From contig CAJOKJ010000008.1 in NCBI GenBank assembly GCA_905235155.1, forward strand, positions 62,001-126,000: DNA of 64,000 nt. Reading direction: 5' to 3'. Within the stretch, counting starts at the first letter, position 1, and the number at the start of each line of letters is the position of its first letter. This document shows positions 25,295 to 34,768 of this stretch, in pieces. The notes beneath the pieces were generated by a model, which saw only the letters and a list, made by a program, of their open reading frames with translations, was not told where the DNA came from and did no database searches. The translations under genes and the position numbers were made by a program. The stretch is from Candidatus Gastranaerophilales bacterium. GTDB lineage: Bacteria; Cyanobacteriota; Vampirovibrionia; Gastranaerophilales; Gastranaerophilaceae.

Positions 25295-25306
25295 GTCTAT
25301 ATTATA
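25295..25306 (-). promoter_or_regulatory. -10 element of the U32-like gene; leaderless
   Basis: On the minus strand TATAAT plus six bases (ATAGAC) leads directly to the ATG at 25294. I see no convincing -35 hexamer. Confidence 0.6.
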
Positions 25307-25464
25307 CAATCAGTATAGTAAAATTAAATCTTTTTGTTAAAAATATTAATACGGCATGGAAATTTTTTTTATAAGTATGTTAGTATATTATTATGTAAGC
25401 TATATTAAGATAGTATATCTTATGTAAATGTTAAAAAATCAACTATACACAGAAATTGGGAAAA

Positions 25465-26394
25465 ATGATTAGCGGATTTAGTAATGAACGAGTAAGTTAC
25501 AGGACAAGGTATTTAAATTTTCCGTCAACTATGACAGAGAATGTACCAAGTATTAGCAAACCTACTGTTCATGTTGTAAAAATAAGATTTAATAATATAT
25601 TTAAAAACGAAAAAGTTTTATTTACTGCTATTGCAATATCGTTAAGCGTATTGTCTTTGATGATAGGCTTGCTTTTACATTCTGTATATAGAGATGTTAT
25701 TTCAGAAGATATTATTGCTGCTCCAAATAGTGTTGCTATGGAAGAATTACAGTCTATAAGTAATGCGGATGCAGGCATGACTGTTATGAATAAATCTTCA
25801 TTTGGTAGTGGTTTATCAAATTCTCAACAAGGTGGAAATTATTTATCATACAACAATAATGGCGGAGGAATAGATCCGAATAGTTTATTAATGGCAAGTA
25901 ATGATGGCTCTAAACCAACAGGAAAAGAAATTTTAACATCTAAAAAAGCAGTTGTTGATATTGATGATGAAGTTCAAGTTAATCCATTTTTACCTGTAAG
26001 TGAAATAAATGAAAAAAAAGTTGTTAAAAAAGTTGTTACAAAACCAAATCCAAACTTTATTTTACCTCCTACATCGGTAGGTACAGATTCTCCGGCAGCA
26101 ATTTTGTTGAAGACTTCTGTTGCAGGTATTATGTATGATACGTATAGTCCTTCCGCAATTGTTAATATTGACGGAATTGATTATCTTGTTAAAAAAGGTG
26201 ATAAAGTTCAAGGTTATGATATTCTAAACATTGAACCAAAATTCGTGTCAATTAAACTGGACAAGAATATATATAGAGCCCCTGTGGGTGTAATATTAGC
26301 GACTTTGGATAAGCAAAATAATACAAGTACTGATAATTTAAATCGTAGATTTGGTGGTAATACGGCGGGTAGTGCCAGACGAAAAGTAAGATAA
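25465..26394 (+). CDS. PilP/GspC-like inner-membrane protein of the pilus/secretion system
   Basis: The 309-residue protein has a cytosolic head, one membrane helix (TAIAISLSVLSLMIGLLLH, about residues 52-72) and a low-complexity Asn/Gly/Ser linker. The C-terminal beta domain (AGIMYDTYSPSAIVNIDGID, LVKKGDKVQGYDI, FVSIKLDKNIYRAPVG) is the pattern of the GspC homology region or PilP, which links the inner-membrane platform to the secretin. The start is uncertain (ATG 25465 or TTG 25456). It lies 28 bases upstream of the secretin gene. Family placement is inferred from fold pattern and position. Confidence 0.65.
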   Translation: MISGFSNERVSYRTRYLNFPSTMTENVPSISKPTVHVVKIRFNNIFKNEKVLFTAIAISLSVLSLMIGLLLHSVYRDVISEDIIAAPNSVAMEELQSISNADAGMTVMNKSSFGSGLSNSQQGGNYLSYNNNGGGIDPNSLLMASNDGSKPTGKEILTSKKAVVDIDDEVQVNPFLPVSEINEKKVVKKVVTKPNPNFILPPTSVGTDSPAAILLKTSVAGIMYDTYSPSAIVNIDGIDYLVKKGDKVQGYDILNIEPKFVSIKLDKNIYRAPVGVILATLDKQNNTSTDNLNRRFGGNTAGSARRKVR

Positions 26395-26422
26395 AATAAT
26401 CAACATATCGGGAGTAGGATAA

Positions 26423-28597
26423 ATGGGAAAAAAACAATATAAAATTTTAGGGGTGATATTAGCTCTAATTATTTTTACGATAATTACGACTACATACGCT
26501 TTTGCAAGTGATTTGCGAATTGCCGTTGAACAATCAAAGCCTGTTTTAAGAGGTGTATCCAACGGTGTTATTGATTTGAGGGGTTCAACAAATATTTCCC
26601 GTTCAAATCCGAAAATAAACTTGAGTTTAAAAAATACCGACGTTAAACCAGTGTTAAGAATGTTTGCTGATAAAGCAGGTGTGAACTTAATTCTTCATCC
26701 GTCAGTGAGAGGCTATGTTAATTTAGACCTTGTTAATGTCCCATTAAATGATGCTTTTAGAATGGTTTTACAAGTCACCGATTTGACATATACTCAAGAC
26801 GGAAATACGATTATTGTTTCAGCAAGTGATTTTGCAAGAACATCAGGTATTTCAAAACAAGCTATTAATACTATACCTGTAAATTATGTTGACGCTTCGT
26901 TAATTGCAAACTTTTTAAATCAAAATATATTCTCTAAAAAAACACCGGGTTTATCTAATTGGGATGTTGTTGTTACAAATCCTACAAGAAATGAATTACT
27001 TGTTTTTGGTACACAAAACGATTTAGCAATGGTAAAAAAAGTTGTTGCTAAATTTGATGTGCCTCCGTTGAATACAACATTCACTGTAAAACATACTACT
27101 CCTGCCGAAATGGCAACTTTAGTTTGCAGAATGTTAAAGATGACAGAAGGACAATTAGATCAAGGGTCTACCTCTATTCAATGGGATTATTCTACGTCAA
27201 CAGAACCTCCAAAAACTCAATCAGGAACTGATGGTTCAACAACAGGTTTGGCAGCTAATATTAATAATAAAAAAGTTCGTTTTAATTTTGCGAAGAAAGG
27301 TGTTGTTACAGGTTTTGCTTCAAGTTCAGGTAAAAGTTCCGGCGGTTCATCAGGCGGCTCGTCCGGCGGTTCTTCAGGTTCATCAGATGGTTCGTCAGGG
27401 GGCTCAAGCAGTAATATTCAATTAGGTAAGAGTGTTGTTGCATGTACAATGGGTGCAGGCGGATTTATGGCTACAAATTCATCTTCAACTTCAGGTTCGT
27501 CAACGACATCTTCATCAAGTTCTTCATCAGGTTCATCTTCAGGTAAATCCGGTGTGGGAAGTGCATATAGTTCAGTATCCGGCGGTGTTTCAGGCGGTTC
27601 TGCAAGTATGAAATTGAGTTCGTTTGGTGATCAAAAAATGATTATAAGTTACTTCCCTCAACGTGGTACAATAAATGTTTTAGGTGGCTCTCCGTCTATT
27701 GTGAAACGTATTGCAGATTACATTAAAGAAAATGATATAAAACAGCCTCAGGCTTTGCTTGATATTACTATAATTGAGCTTAATGAAAGTGGTCAAAAGG
27801 ATTTTTCTAATTCTTGGAATTTCATGTCCAGAAGTTTTTCTATAACTTCAGATGCAAGTGGAAATACAAATTCTAAAGCTAATATCGGACCAAATATTCC
27901 ATTATCTCCTGATAGCAGAATGCATAATGTTGATCCAACTCAGCCGATAAGTTATGTTGACCGTTCTTTATTTTATAAACTGATAGGTGCACCTCAGTTG
28001 ACTTGGTATATAAATTATGTCATAACAAATAAAAAAGGACGTGTAGTTGCAAATCCTAAAATTATGATTACGAATGGTGAAAAATCCACTATTGAATTGA
28101 CATCAGAGTATATTGATACTGTTGATGCTGAAATTATTACGTCATCAAATTCACAAAGTTTACAAGGTGTAGAAAGAACTTATAATAAGGGTAATGATTT
28201 GGGTTTGACCTTTAATTTAGTTCCGTTTATAAGTCCGGAAGGTTACATTTCTTTAAATTTCAACGCAAGTTATTCAACATTAAAAGGTGAAGTAGAAGCA
28301 GCACTTATTTCATCAGGTGAAAAAGAACTTGTAGCAACACTTTTAAATGAAAGAAATATTAACCTAAATAATGTAAGAATAAAAGATAATGAAACTTTAT
28401 TAATAGGTGGTTTAGTTCAAGATAATGATACAAAAGCAGTTTCAAAAGTTCCATTTTTAGGTGATATACCGGTAATTGGTGTTATTTTCCGTTCAACATC
28501 TACAAAGAAAGAGAAAAATGAATTGATAATTTTATTAACACCAAGAATTATTAAGGATGAAGAAGATATTGGCACTGAACAGGGAGATGTGCTATAA
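26423..28597 (+). CDS. Secretin PilQ/GspD
   Basis: Secretins form the outer-membrane gate for type IV pili or type II secretion. A signal peptide (VILALIIFTIITTTYAFA) is followed by an STN-like domain (INLSLKNTDVKPVLRMFADK), N-domains (IPVNYVDASLIANFLNQ, TFTVKHTTPAEMATLV) and the C-terminal secretin core with VVANPKIMITNGEKSTI, LGLTFNLVPFIS, LIGGLVQDND and PFLGDIPVIGVIFRS. Residues about 303-392 are an extraordinary Ser/Gly/Thr-rich insert. The protein proves a second membrane. It is followed after 11 bases by pilB. Confidence 0.93.
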   Translation: MGKKQYKILGVILALIIFTIITTTYAFASDLRIAVEQSKPVLRGVSNGVIDLRGSTNISRSNPKINLSLKNTDVKPVLRMFADKAGVNLILHPSVRGYVNLDLVNVPLNDAFRMVLQVTDLTYTQDGNTIIVSASDFARTSGISKQAINTIPVNYVDASLIANFLNQNIFSKKTPGLSNWDVVVTNPTRNELLVFGTQNDLAMVKKVVAKFDVPPLNTTFTVKHTTPAEMATLVCRMLKMTEGQLDQGSTSIQWDYSTSTEPPKTQSGTDGSTTGLAANINNKKVRFNFAKKGVVTGFASSSGKSSGGSSGGSSGGSSGSSDGSSGGSSSNIQLGKSVVACTMGAGGFMATNSSSTSGSSTTSSSSSSSGSSSGKSGVGSAYSSVSGGVSGGSASMKLSSFGDQKMIISYFPQRGTINVLGGSPSIVKRIADYIKENDIKQPQALLDITIIELNESGQKDFSNSWNFMSRSFSITSDASGNTNSKANIGPNIPLSPDSRMHNVDPTQPISYVDRSLFYKLIGAPQLTWYINYVITNKKGRVVANPKIMITNGEKSTIELTSEYIDTVDAEIITSSNSQSLQGVERTYNKGNDLGLTFNLVPFISPEGYISLNFNASYSTLKGEVEAALISSGEKELVATLLNERNINLNNVRIKDNETLLIGGLVQDNDTKAVSKVPFLGDIPVIGVIFRSTSTKKEKNELIILLTPRIIKDEEDIGTEQGDVL

Positions 28598-28608
28598 TAT
28601 AAAATGAA

Positions 28609-30630
28609 ATGAATGAGCAATTAGTAAAATTAAAATCAAGCATTAATAAAGAGGTTATCTCAAAGTTTGATGTTAAGGTACTTGAAACTACGAAATTTGT
28701 GCCTATTGACATAAAAGATAACACTCTTTTTGCTGTTATAAGTACTAATACTCAGAAGAATTTTGTTGAAAATGAAGTTAAAAAAGTTTGTAATTGTAAT
28801 ACAAAATTTTTGCAAATATCTCCTCAAGAGTTAAATGATTTTATTGTTTCTATTGTACAAGAAAATGTGAATAGTACAATGAAAATGGGTGCGTCAGGAA
28901 CTCCCGGCAGTACACGAAAAAAACTCGGTGAAATTTTAATAGAAAATGGTGTTATTACTGATGTTCAATTAATTGAAGCAATTGCCGAAAGTAAAAAAAT
29001 GGGTTTGCCGTTAGGCTCAACTTTATATTCTTTAGGCTTTATATCTCTTGATCAATTAAAAAGTGCGTTACATCAACAATCAGGCGTAGAACTTGTAACG
29101 ACTGAGATGTTAAGAAATCAGGATAAATTTATCACAATGCTTCCTGAAGATTTTATCAAATCCAATCGTGTTATACCAATCAGCTCAGATGGTAAGATTA
29201 TCAAGTTAGGTATGGTTGATCCGAGTGATACAAATGTTTTAAAAGATATAGTTTATTTAACGGGTCAAACTCCTCAACCTTATTTAATCACGCAAATTGA
29301 ATTTCAAAACTCAGTAAATAAGTTTTTCTCAAAATCTCAACAAGAAACAAGAAAAATCATGAAGCAGGTAGAAAGCGATGTACTTGCCTATGATTCAGAA
29401 GACTCAATTTGGGATCAAATTGAAAAAGAATTAGATGATAACTCAGGTTCTGTTGCACAGTTGGTAAGTAAAATTGTAACGAACGCAATTGAATCTCATG
29501 CATCAGATATTCATATTGAACCTCGTTTAACCAGACATATTGTAAGATATCGTATTGACGGTATCTTAAGAGAAGTAATTGAAATTCCGCCAAAAGTAGA
29601 AAATGCGGTTATGACACGTTTTAAAGTTTTGTCAAGGATGAATATTGCAGAGCATAGACGTCCTCAAGACGGTAGCTTTTCTATCAAATATCAAGGAAAA
29701 ATGTTTGACTTCCGTATTAACTCTCTACCTGTCGGTGGTAAGGAAAAGCTTGTAATCCGTGTACTTGCTCCTCCTGTAAGTTTTGATTCGACAGTTAAAG
29801 AAATTCAAATTGATGGTGCTACTGACCATGATATTGACATTATAAAAAAAATGATTGCAAGTCCGAACGGTATTATCTTGACGTCAGGTCCGACAGGTTC
29901 AGGTAAAACTACAACGTTATATTCATTACTAAAAGTTTTGAATACAGAAGATGTTAATATTACAACAATTGAGGACCCTGTCGAAATAAAATTGGAAGGT
30001 GTCAACCAATCTCAAGTAAACGCAAAAGCCGGTATTACTTTTGCATTTTGTATGAGAGCAATCTTAAGACAAGACCCTGATATTATCCTTGTAGGTGAAA
30101 TTCGTGACTATGAAACACTTGAGGTAGCAATTTCCGCTGCCTTAACGGGTCACCTTGTGTTAAGCACAGTTCACACAAACTCTGCTGCTGCAACAGTTAC
30201 ACGTTTAATTGAAATGGGGGCAAAAGACTATTTGGTGTCTTCTACATTAACAGGTGTAATAGCACAACGTCTTGTAAGAAGATTATGCAGATGTAAGGCT
30301 GAATATTATCCGACACATGAAGAAGCAGCTCAAATATTAATGGATGAAGGTGATATTCAAAAATTGATGAAAACAAAGTTGTATAAACCAACAGGATGTG
30401 CTGAATGCGAAATGACCGGTTATAAAGGTCGTCTTGGTATATTTGAAATTTTACCTATTACCAAAGAAATTAAAAAATTAATATCTTTGGGTGCTCATGA
30501 TATTGAAATTGAAGATGCCGCTGTTTCTGTTGGTATGAGAACGCTTAATCAAGCGTGCTTTCATCATATCTTAGAGGGTGAAACAACTATTGATGAATTT
30601 GTCCGTGTACTTGGTTTGGTAAGTGAATAG
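28609..30630 (+). CDS. pilB: Type IV pilus/type II secretion ATPase PilB/GspE
   Basis: This hexameric ATPase powers pilus or pseudopilus extension. The N-terminal region (residues about 95-215) has an MshEN-like module (KKLGEILIENGVITDVQLIE), a possible c-di-GMP-binding site. The core has GPTGSGKTTTLYSLL (Walker A, from about residue 426), the Asp-box GITFAFCMRAILRQDPDIIL and the His box STVHTNSAAATVTRL. CRC and CAEC supply a zinc tetracysteine motif near residues 560-605. Length (673 aa) is normal for the long type. Confidence 0.95.
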   Translation: MNEQLVKLKSSINKEVISKFDVKVLETTKFVPIDIKDNTLFAVISTNTQKNFVENEVKKVCNCNTKFLQISPQELNDFIVSIVQENVNSTMKMGASGTPGSTRKKLGEILIENGVITDVQLIEAIAESKKMGLPLGSTLYSLGFISLDQLKSALHQQSGVELVTTEMLRNQDKFITMLPEDFIKSNRVIPISSDGKIIKLGMVDPSDTNVLKDIVYLTGQTPQPYLITQIEFQNSVNKFFSKSQQETRKIMKQVESDVLAYDSEDSIWDQIEKELDDNSGSVAQLVSKIVTNAIESHASDIHIEPRLTRHIVRYRIDGILREVIEIPPKVENAVMTRFKVLSRMNIAEHRRPQDGSFSIKYQGKMFDFRINSLPVGGKEKLVIRVLAPPVSFDSTVKEIQIDGATDHDIDIIKKMIASPNGIILTSGPTGSGKTTTLYSLLKVLNTEDVNITTIEDPVEIKLEGVNQSQVNAKAGITFAFCMRAILRQDPDIILVGEIRDYETLEVAISAALTGHLVLSTVHTNSAAATVTRLIEMGAKDYLVSSTLTGVIAQRLVRRLCRCKAEYYPTHEEAAQILMDEGDIQKLMKTKLYKPTGCAECEMTGYKGRLGIFEILPITKEIKKLISLGAHDIEIEDAAVSVGMRTLNQACFHHILEGETTIDEFVRVLGLVSE

Positions 30631-30639
30631 AGGTTTTAA

Positions 30640-31845
30640 ATGCCAATTTATAATTATGTCGCACTAAAAAATAATAAAGATGTTGTAAAGGGTAAAATTG
30701 AGGCTGCAAACCATAAAGAAGCACGTTCAATTATTCGTAAAATGTCTTTATTACCGACTCAAATTGTCGAAGATACAAAGGCTGAAGGTAATAAAATTGT
30801 AGCTAAGAAAATTCAAAAAATGTCATTACAGGACAAAATTGATTTTACTTCTACCTTTCAGATTCTTGTGCAATCAGGTATTCCCGTAATTGAAGCTTTA
30901 ATGTTCTTGGAAAATGATGCAGCAAAGGCAAAACTTAGGAATATTGCAAAAGAGTTAAGAAGACAGATTATTGCAGGGGCGACTTTTGCCGATACAATTG
31001 CAAAATATCCTAAAGTTTTTGGTCAAATATATATTGGTTTGGTTAGAGCAGGTGAAGATTCAGGGGAATTGGAAAAAACACTTGAGCGTCTGTTGGAATT
31101 GCAAAAAAAAGAAGCTGCTATCAGAGGTAAGGTTATCGGAACATTAATGTATCCGATTTTCGTAATTGTTCTTGCTTTTGTTATCGTAACAATAATGTTG
31201 GTATTTGTATTTCCTGCATTTAGAGAAATGTTTGAAAATTTGGGTAAAGAATTACCGCCTATTACCGAATTTTTAATGAATATTGGTGAAACGTTAAGAA
31301 CCTATTGGGTTTTAATTCCGATAATTTTTGTATCTATGGTTGTAACTATATATACTGCATTTACTTGGAAAGTTTCGAAATATTTTATTGATGATTTTAT
31401 ATTAAAAGTTCCATTGTTATCTGCTTTGATTACATATTCAAATTTTTCAAACTTTGTTGCGGTTATGCAGGTTGCTTATGAAGCAGGTATTCCTATTATT
31501 GACTGTTTGTTCTTGTCAAATATTACAATTACAAATCACACTTTACAGATGAAATTGGCGGAAACAACAACAAAAGTTCAACAGGGACAACATTTATCAT
31601 TGGCTTTGCGTTCCGTTAATGTAATGCCAAAGATGATATTGTTTATGATTGCAACAGGTGAACAATCAGGACGTCTTGGTGATATGTTGTTACAAGCAAC
31701 AATTTTTATTGATAAAAAATTAGACACAATTATTGATACATTAACAAAAATGATTGAGCCGATGATGTTGATTGTAATCGGGGGTATAGTACTAGTTTTG
31801 GCTCTTGCATTGTACTTGCCTCTATTCAGTTCATACACAGCTTAA
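30640..31845 (+). CDS. pilC: Inner-membrane platform protein PilC/GspF
   Basis: PilC/GspF organises pilin assembly with the ATPase. It starts MPIYNYVALKNNKDVVKGKI and has the two repeated T2SSF domains: FTSTFQILVQSGIPVIEALM and NFSNFVAVMQVAYEAGIPII. Three membrane helices lie at about residues 168-190, 218-240 and 372-395. GAGG precedes the ATG and the gene follows pilB by nine bases. Length (401 aa) is typical. Confidence 0.95.
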   Translation: MPIYNYVALKNNKDVVKGKIEAANHKEARSIIRKMSLLPTQIVEDTKAEGNKIVAKKIQKMSLQDKIDFTSTFQILVQSGIPVIEALMFLENDAAKAKLRNIAKELRRQIIAGATFADTIAKYPKVFGQIYIGLVRAGEDSGELEKTLERLLELQKKEAAIRGKVIGTLMYPIFVIVLAFVIVTIMLVFVFPAFREMFENLGKELPPITEFLMNIGETLRTYWVLIPIIFVSMVVTIYTAFTWKVSKYFIDDFILKVPLLSALITYSNFSNFVAVMQVAYEAGIPIIDCLFLSNITITNHTLQMKLAETTTKVQQGQHLSLALRSVNVMPKMILFMIATGEQSGRLGDMLLQATIFIDKKLDTIIDTLTKMIEPMMLIVIGGIVLVLALALYLPLFSSYTA

Positions 31846-31857
31846 GAAAGGATAAAT

Positions 31858-32178
31858 ATGGCAGAAGAAGAATTTAAAATGAGTCAGAACAAAGTTAGAG
31901 TTCAAGAAGATTTTTTATCTGGTGTCTGGTCTGAAAGAGTTTTGGTTGTTACCCAAGATTATGAGATAAAAGGTTATGTTTTTATGCCAAAAACAGGTAA
32001 AAAAAATAGAGTTTTATCTGATATTTTAAACGGTATAAAACGATTTGTTGCTATTAAAGATTGTGAAATCAGACATAGGCTTATTCCGGAAAGAAAAACA
32101 GAATTTCATAACTTTTTGCAATTAAACTTAAGTTCTATAATACTATTAAGACCGTTATCTGATGATGAAGAAAATTAA
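31858..32178 (+). CDS. Small conserved-looking protein in the pilus operon, unknown function
   Basis: The 106-residue soluble protein has no signal or membrane segment. The middle (LVVTQDYEIKGYVFMPKTG, RVLSDILNGIKRFVAIKD) has the alternating pattern of a small beta fold, with an RVLSDILN motif that recalls a DUF family seen near bacterial surface genes; I cannot verify which. It starts 12 bases after pilC with an AAAGGA ribosome site, so it is in the operon. A role as an accessory regulator of the pilus machine is a guess. Confidence 0.75.
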   Translation: MAEEEFKMSQNKVRVQEDFLSGVWSERVLVVTQDYEIKGYVFMPKTGKKNRVLSDILNGIKRFVAIKDCEIRHRLIPERKTEFHNFLQLNLSSIILLRPLSDDEEN

Positions 32179-32986
32179 AAAAGTATATGTAATAACAGGC
32201 TCAACTTCAGGTATCGGCTATGAGCTCCTTAAAAGATTGAGTAATGATAATATCGTTTTTGCAGGTTATAGAAATGAAGACAAAATTAAAAATTGGAATT
32301 TCGGTGAAAATGTTATTCCTTTTTATATTGATATGTCTGAAAGTTCTTCAATAAAAGAAGCTTCTGAATATATAAAATCAAGAACCAATAAGATTAATAC
32401 ATTAATAAATGTAGCAGGATGTGTTGTTGCAGGTGCGGTTGAAGAAATTAATATAAAAGATATAAAGTATCAATTTGATGTTAATACTTTTTCTCACCTT
32501 GAATTTACTCAATATTTGTTGCCTTTATTTAATGAAAGCCGTGTTATTAATGTAAGTTCGATGGCGAGTTATGGTATTTTTCCATTTATCGCACCATATA
32601 GTGCTTCAAAACGTGCCTTAGATATTTTATTTAACAGTATGCAATTGGAATGTGATAAAAGATTTAAATATATATCGATAAAACCCGGTGCAATTGCTAC
32701 TCCGTTATGGCGAAAATCGATAGATGTTAATGCTAAAACTTTAAACAGTGATAAGTATAAAAAAGAATATAATTACCTGATAAATAATGCTTATAAAAAT
32801 GAAAAGAAAGGTTTAAATGTAAGTAAAGTTGCAGATATTATTATAAAGGCGGATTGTGTGAAAAATCCTAAAACTTCATATACAGTTGGTATGGATGCAT
32901 TTTTTGCTGAAATTATATCATATATTCCGCAAGATATATTAAATAAACTTATAAAAACCGGTATGAAAATTAAAATTAAAGGATAA
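32162..32986 (+). CDS. Short-chain dehydrogenase/reductase
   Basis: The Rossmann start has ITGSTSGIGYELLKRL, the TGxxxGIG nucleotide motif, and NVAGCVVAGAVEEI replaces the usual NNAG. The catalytic Ser lies in INVSSMASYGIF and YSASK gives the Tyr-Lys pair, followed by ISIKPGAIATPLW. Length (274 aa) is typical of classical SDRs. The substrate cannot be assigned. The start overlaps the preceding gene by 17 bases, which indicates co-transcription with the pilus genes, although a metabolic link is not obvious. Confidence 0.88.
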   Translation: MMKKIKKVYVITGSTSGIGYELLKRLSNDNIVFAGYRNEDKIKNWNFGENVIPFYIDMSESSSIKEASEYIKSRTNKINTLINVAGCVVAGAVEEINIKDIKYQFDVNTFSHLEFTQYLLPLFNESRVINVSSMASYGIFPFIAPYSASKRALDILFNSMQLECDKRFKYISIKPGAIATPLWRKSIDVNAKTLNSDKYKKEYNYLINNAYKNEKKGLNVSKVADIIIKADCVKNPKTSYTVGMDAFFAEIISYIPQDILNKLIKTGMKIKIKG

Positions 32987-32990
32987 AGTC

Positions 32991-33863
32991 ATGACAAACA
33001 GAGATTTATGTAAAAATTGGACACAATGGTTAATGGAAACACGTTTTGCCTTTTTGACTCCGGAAATGAAACAGCAAACGATGAATTGGTTGCAAGTTGT
33101 CAGAGATAATGTGTTATTGAGAGCAAATATTAAAGAAGGTGAAACAGTTTTAGATATTGGTACAGGTACAGGATTGTTGGCTTTTAAGGCTTTAGAACAA
33201 TTAAACGGTACAGGCATGATGATTTTTTCTGATAAATTTAAAGATTGTTTGGATAGCTGCGAAGAATTTTTAAAATCTCAAGGTATTACCGGCGGATATA
33301 AAATGTTGAACAGTCCTGCCGAAAAATTGGATTTGCAGGATAATTCGGTTGATAAAGCAATGTGTCGCTCTGTATTGGTTCATATAGTTGATAAACAACC
33401 TGCTATTAATGAAATTTATAGAGTATTAAAAAAAGGTGGTCATTTTTGCTGTTTTGAGCCGATAATTCGCTCAAATACAAGGTATTGGGAGTTGACTAAT
33501 CCTGAAAATATTAGAAATTACGAAGCTTTTAAAAATGCCGAAAATGAATTTATGTCTGATATGAACGATGCAATGTGTAATTTTGATGAAAACAGTATAG
33601 CAAAAAATCTTGAAATGGCAGGTTTTGAAGATGGAACCGTTGACAGCGATGTTATTCCTTCAACTTATGTTGCAAATTCAGATATGGTTGATAAATGGTT
33701 TACCACTCCGCCTTCACCTGACAGACCGACAATGAAAGAACGTTTTTTGAGTTATTTTGATGAAGAAACTGTAAATAATTATGTTGAGGATGTAAAAAAT
33801 GATTTAAACGGAAAAGAAATCAGTGTTTGTTCTCGCTCTTTGTATGTAAATGTTATAAAATAG
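32991..33863 (+). CDS. SAM-dependent class I methyltransferase
   Basis: The motif I loop is VLDIGTGTGLLAFKALE (residues about 47-63), with IFSDKFKDC following and a post-motif stretch NSVDKAMCRSVLVHI, then INEIYRVLKKGGHFCCFEP. This is the class I fold of the UbiE/Methyltransf_11 group. The C-terminal 100 residues are a helical domain of unknown role. It starts four bases after the SDR, so the two could act on the same small molecule. A terminator-like hairpin follows. Confidence 0.87.
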   Translation: MTNRDLCKNWTQWLMETRFAFLTPEMKQQTMNWLQVVRDNVLLRANIKEGETVLDIGTGTGLLAFKALEQLNGTGMMIFSDKFKDCLDSCEEFLKSQGITGGYKMLNSPAEKLDLQDNSVDKAMCRSVLVHIVDKQPAINEIYRVLKKGGHFCCFEPIIRSNTRYWELTNPENIRNYEAFKNAENEFMSDMNDAMCNFDENSIAKNLEMAGFEDGTVDSDVIPSTYVANSDMVDKWFTTPPSPDRPTMKERFLSYFDEETVNNYVEDVKNDLNGKEISVCSRSLYVNVIK

Positions 33864-33891
33864 TTTTTGACTTATGAAAAAAAATAATTAT

Positions 33892-33944
33892 AGACTAAAC
33901 GGGGGATATTTAAAGTAGACCCCTTAAATTTAAGTCTGTTTTTT
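33892..33944 (+). terminator. Terminator-like hairpin closing the pilus operon
   Basis: AGACT and AGTCT pair around an inner GGGG/CCCC stem, and six T follow. The loop regions are long, so strength is uncertain. Confidence 0.55.
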
Positions 33945-33974
33945 ACGATAATAATAGAGCGAGGTAATTTATAT

Positions 33975-34724
33975 ATGTTTTCCCCAATGATTCAAAGTTT
34001 AATATCATCAGGTGGTCAGCAGGCTGCTGTTCAACGCAGTATGCAGTTACAAAGTTATGTAAATCCGCCTCAAATTACTCAAAAACCAAAAACTGATAAT
34101 CAGAAGTCTTTTGCAGAAATTTTAAAGACTTCAAAATCTCAACAAACCGATAAGACAGGTTTTGGCAGTTTAGTTACAAAAGTGCCGTCAGATGAAGTTA
34201 AGGCTAAAATTTTAGTTTCAGGCACTGAAGATACAGAAAAAGCAAAAAGACGTGGTTTTGGTTCTTTAACCGGTATTACGAATAAGTTTAATGCGTTAAA
34301 GGCTTCTGTATTAGGTAGTGATATTCCAAATGTTTCAAATAATGCACCAAAGGCTCAAATTTTATCTATGATTGATAAAGTTGCACAAAAGCACGGTGTT
34401 GATGAAAAACTTGTAAGAGCATTAGTGCGTCAAGAATCAGGTTTTAATCCGAAAGCAACATCTCATTGCGGAGCGATGGGTTTGATGCAGTTAATGCCTT
34501 CAACCGCAAAAAGTCTGGGTGTACAAGATGCATATAATCCCGTGCAAAATGTTGAAGGCGGAGTTAAATATTTAAAAAGTATGCTTGAAAAGTATAACGG
34601 TAATGTTATATTAGCACTTGCCGCATATAATGCAGGGCCGGGTGCGGTTGATAAATACGGGACTGTTCCGCCTTATGCCGAAACTCAAAATTACGTAAAA
34701 TCAATATTGGCTAATTATCTATGA
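33975..34724 (+). CDS. Lytic transglycosylase (SLT), no signal peptide
   Basis: The C-terminal 120 residues are an SLT lysozyme-like domain: LVRALVRQESGFNPKATS holds the catalytic Glu, then GAMGLMQLMPSTAKSLG, NVEGGVKYLKSML and LALAAYNAGPGAV. The first 125 residues have no Sec signal and instead look like a flagellar-export type N-terminus (MFSPMIQSLISSGG, then SFAEILK). This resembles flagellar rod-associated transglycosylases that are exported through the flagellar apparatus. GAGG precedes the ATG. The flagellar role is inference. Confidence 0.88.
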   Translation: MFSPMIQSLISSGGQQAAVQRSMQLQSYVNPPQITQKPKTDNQKSFAEILKTSKSQQTDKTGFGSLVTKVPSDEVKAKILVSGTEDTEKAKRRGFGSLTGITNKFNALKASVLGSDIPNVSNNAPKAQILSMIDKVAQKHGVDEKLVRALVRQESGFNPKATSHCGAMGLMQLMPSTAKSLGVQDAYNPVQNVEGGVKYLKSMLEKYNGNVILALAAYNAGPGAVDKYGTVPPYAETQNYVKSILANYL

Positions 34725-34768
34725 TGTGTTTGTTTAACTTAATTTACAGATTTTTTAAGGTTAAAAAA

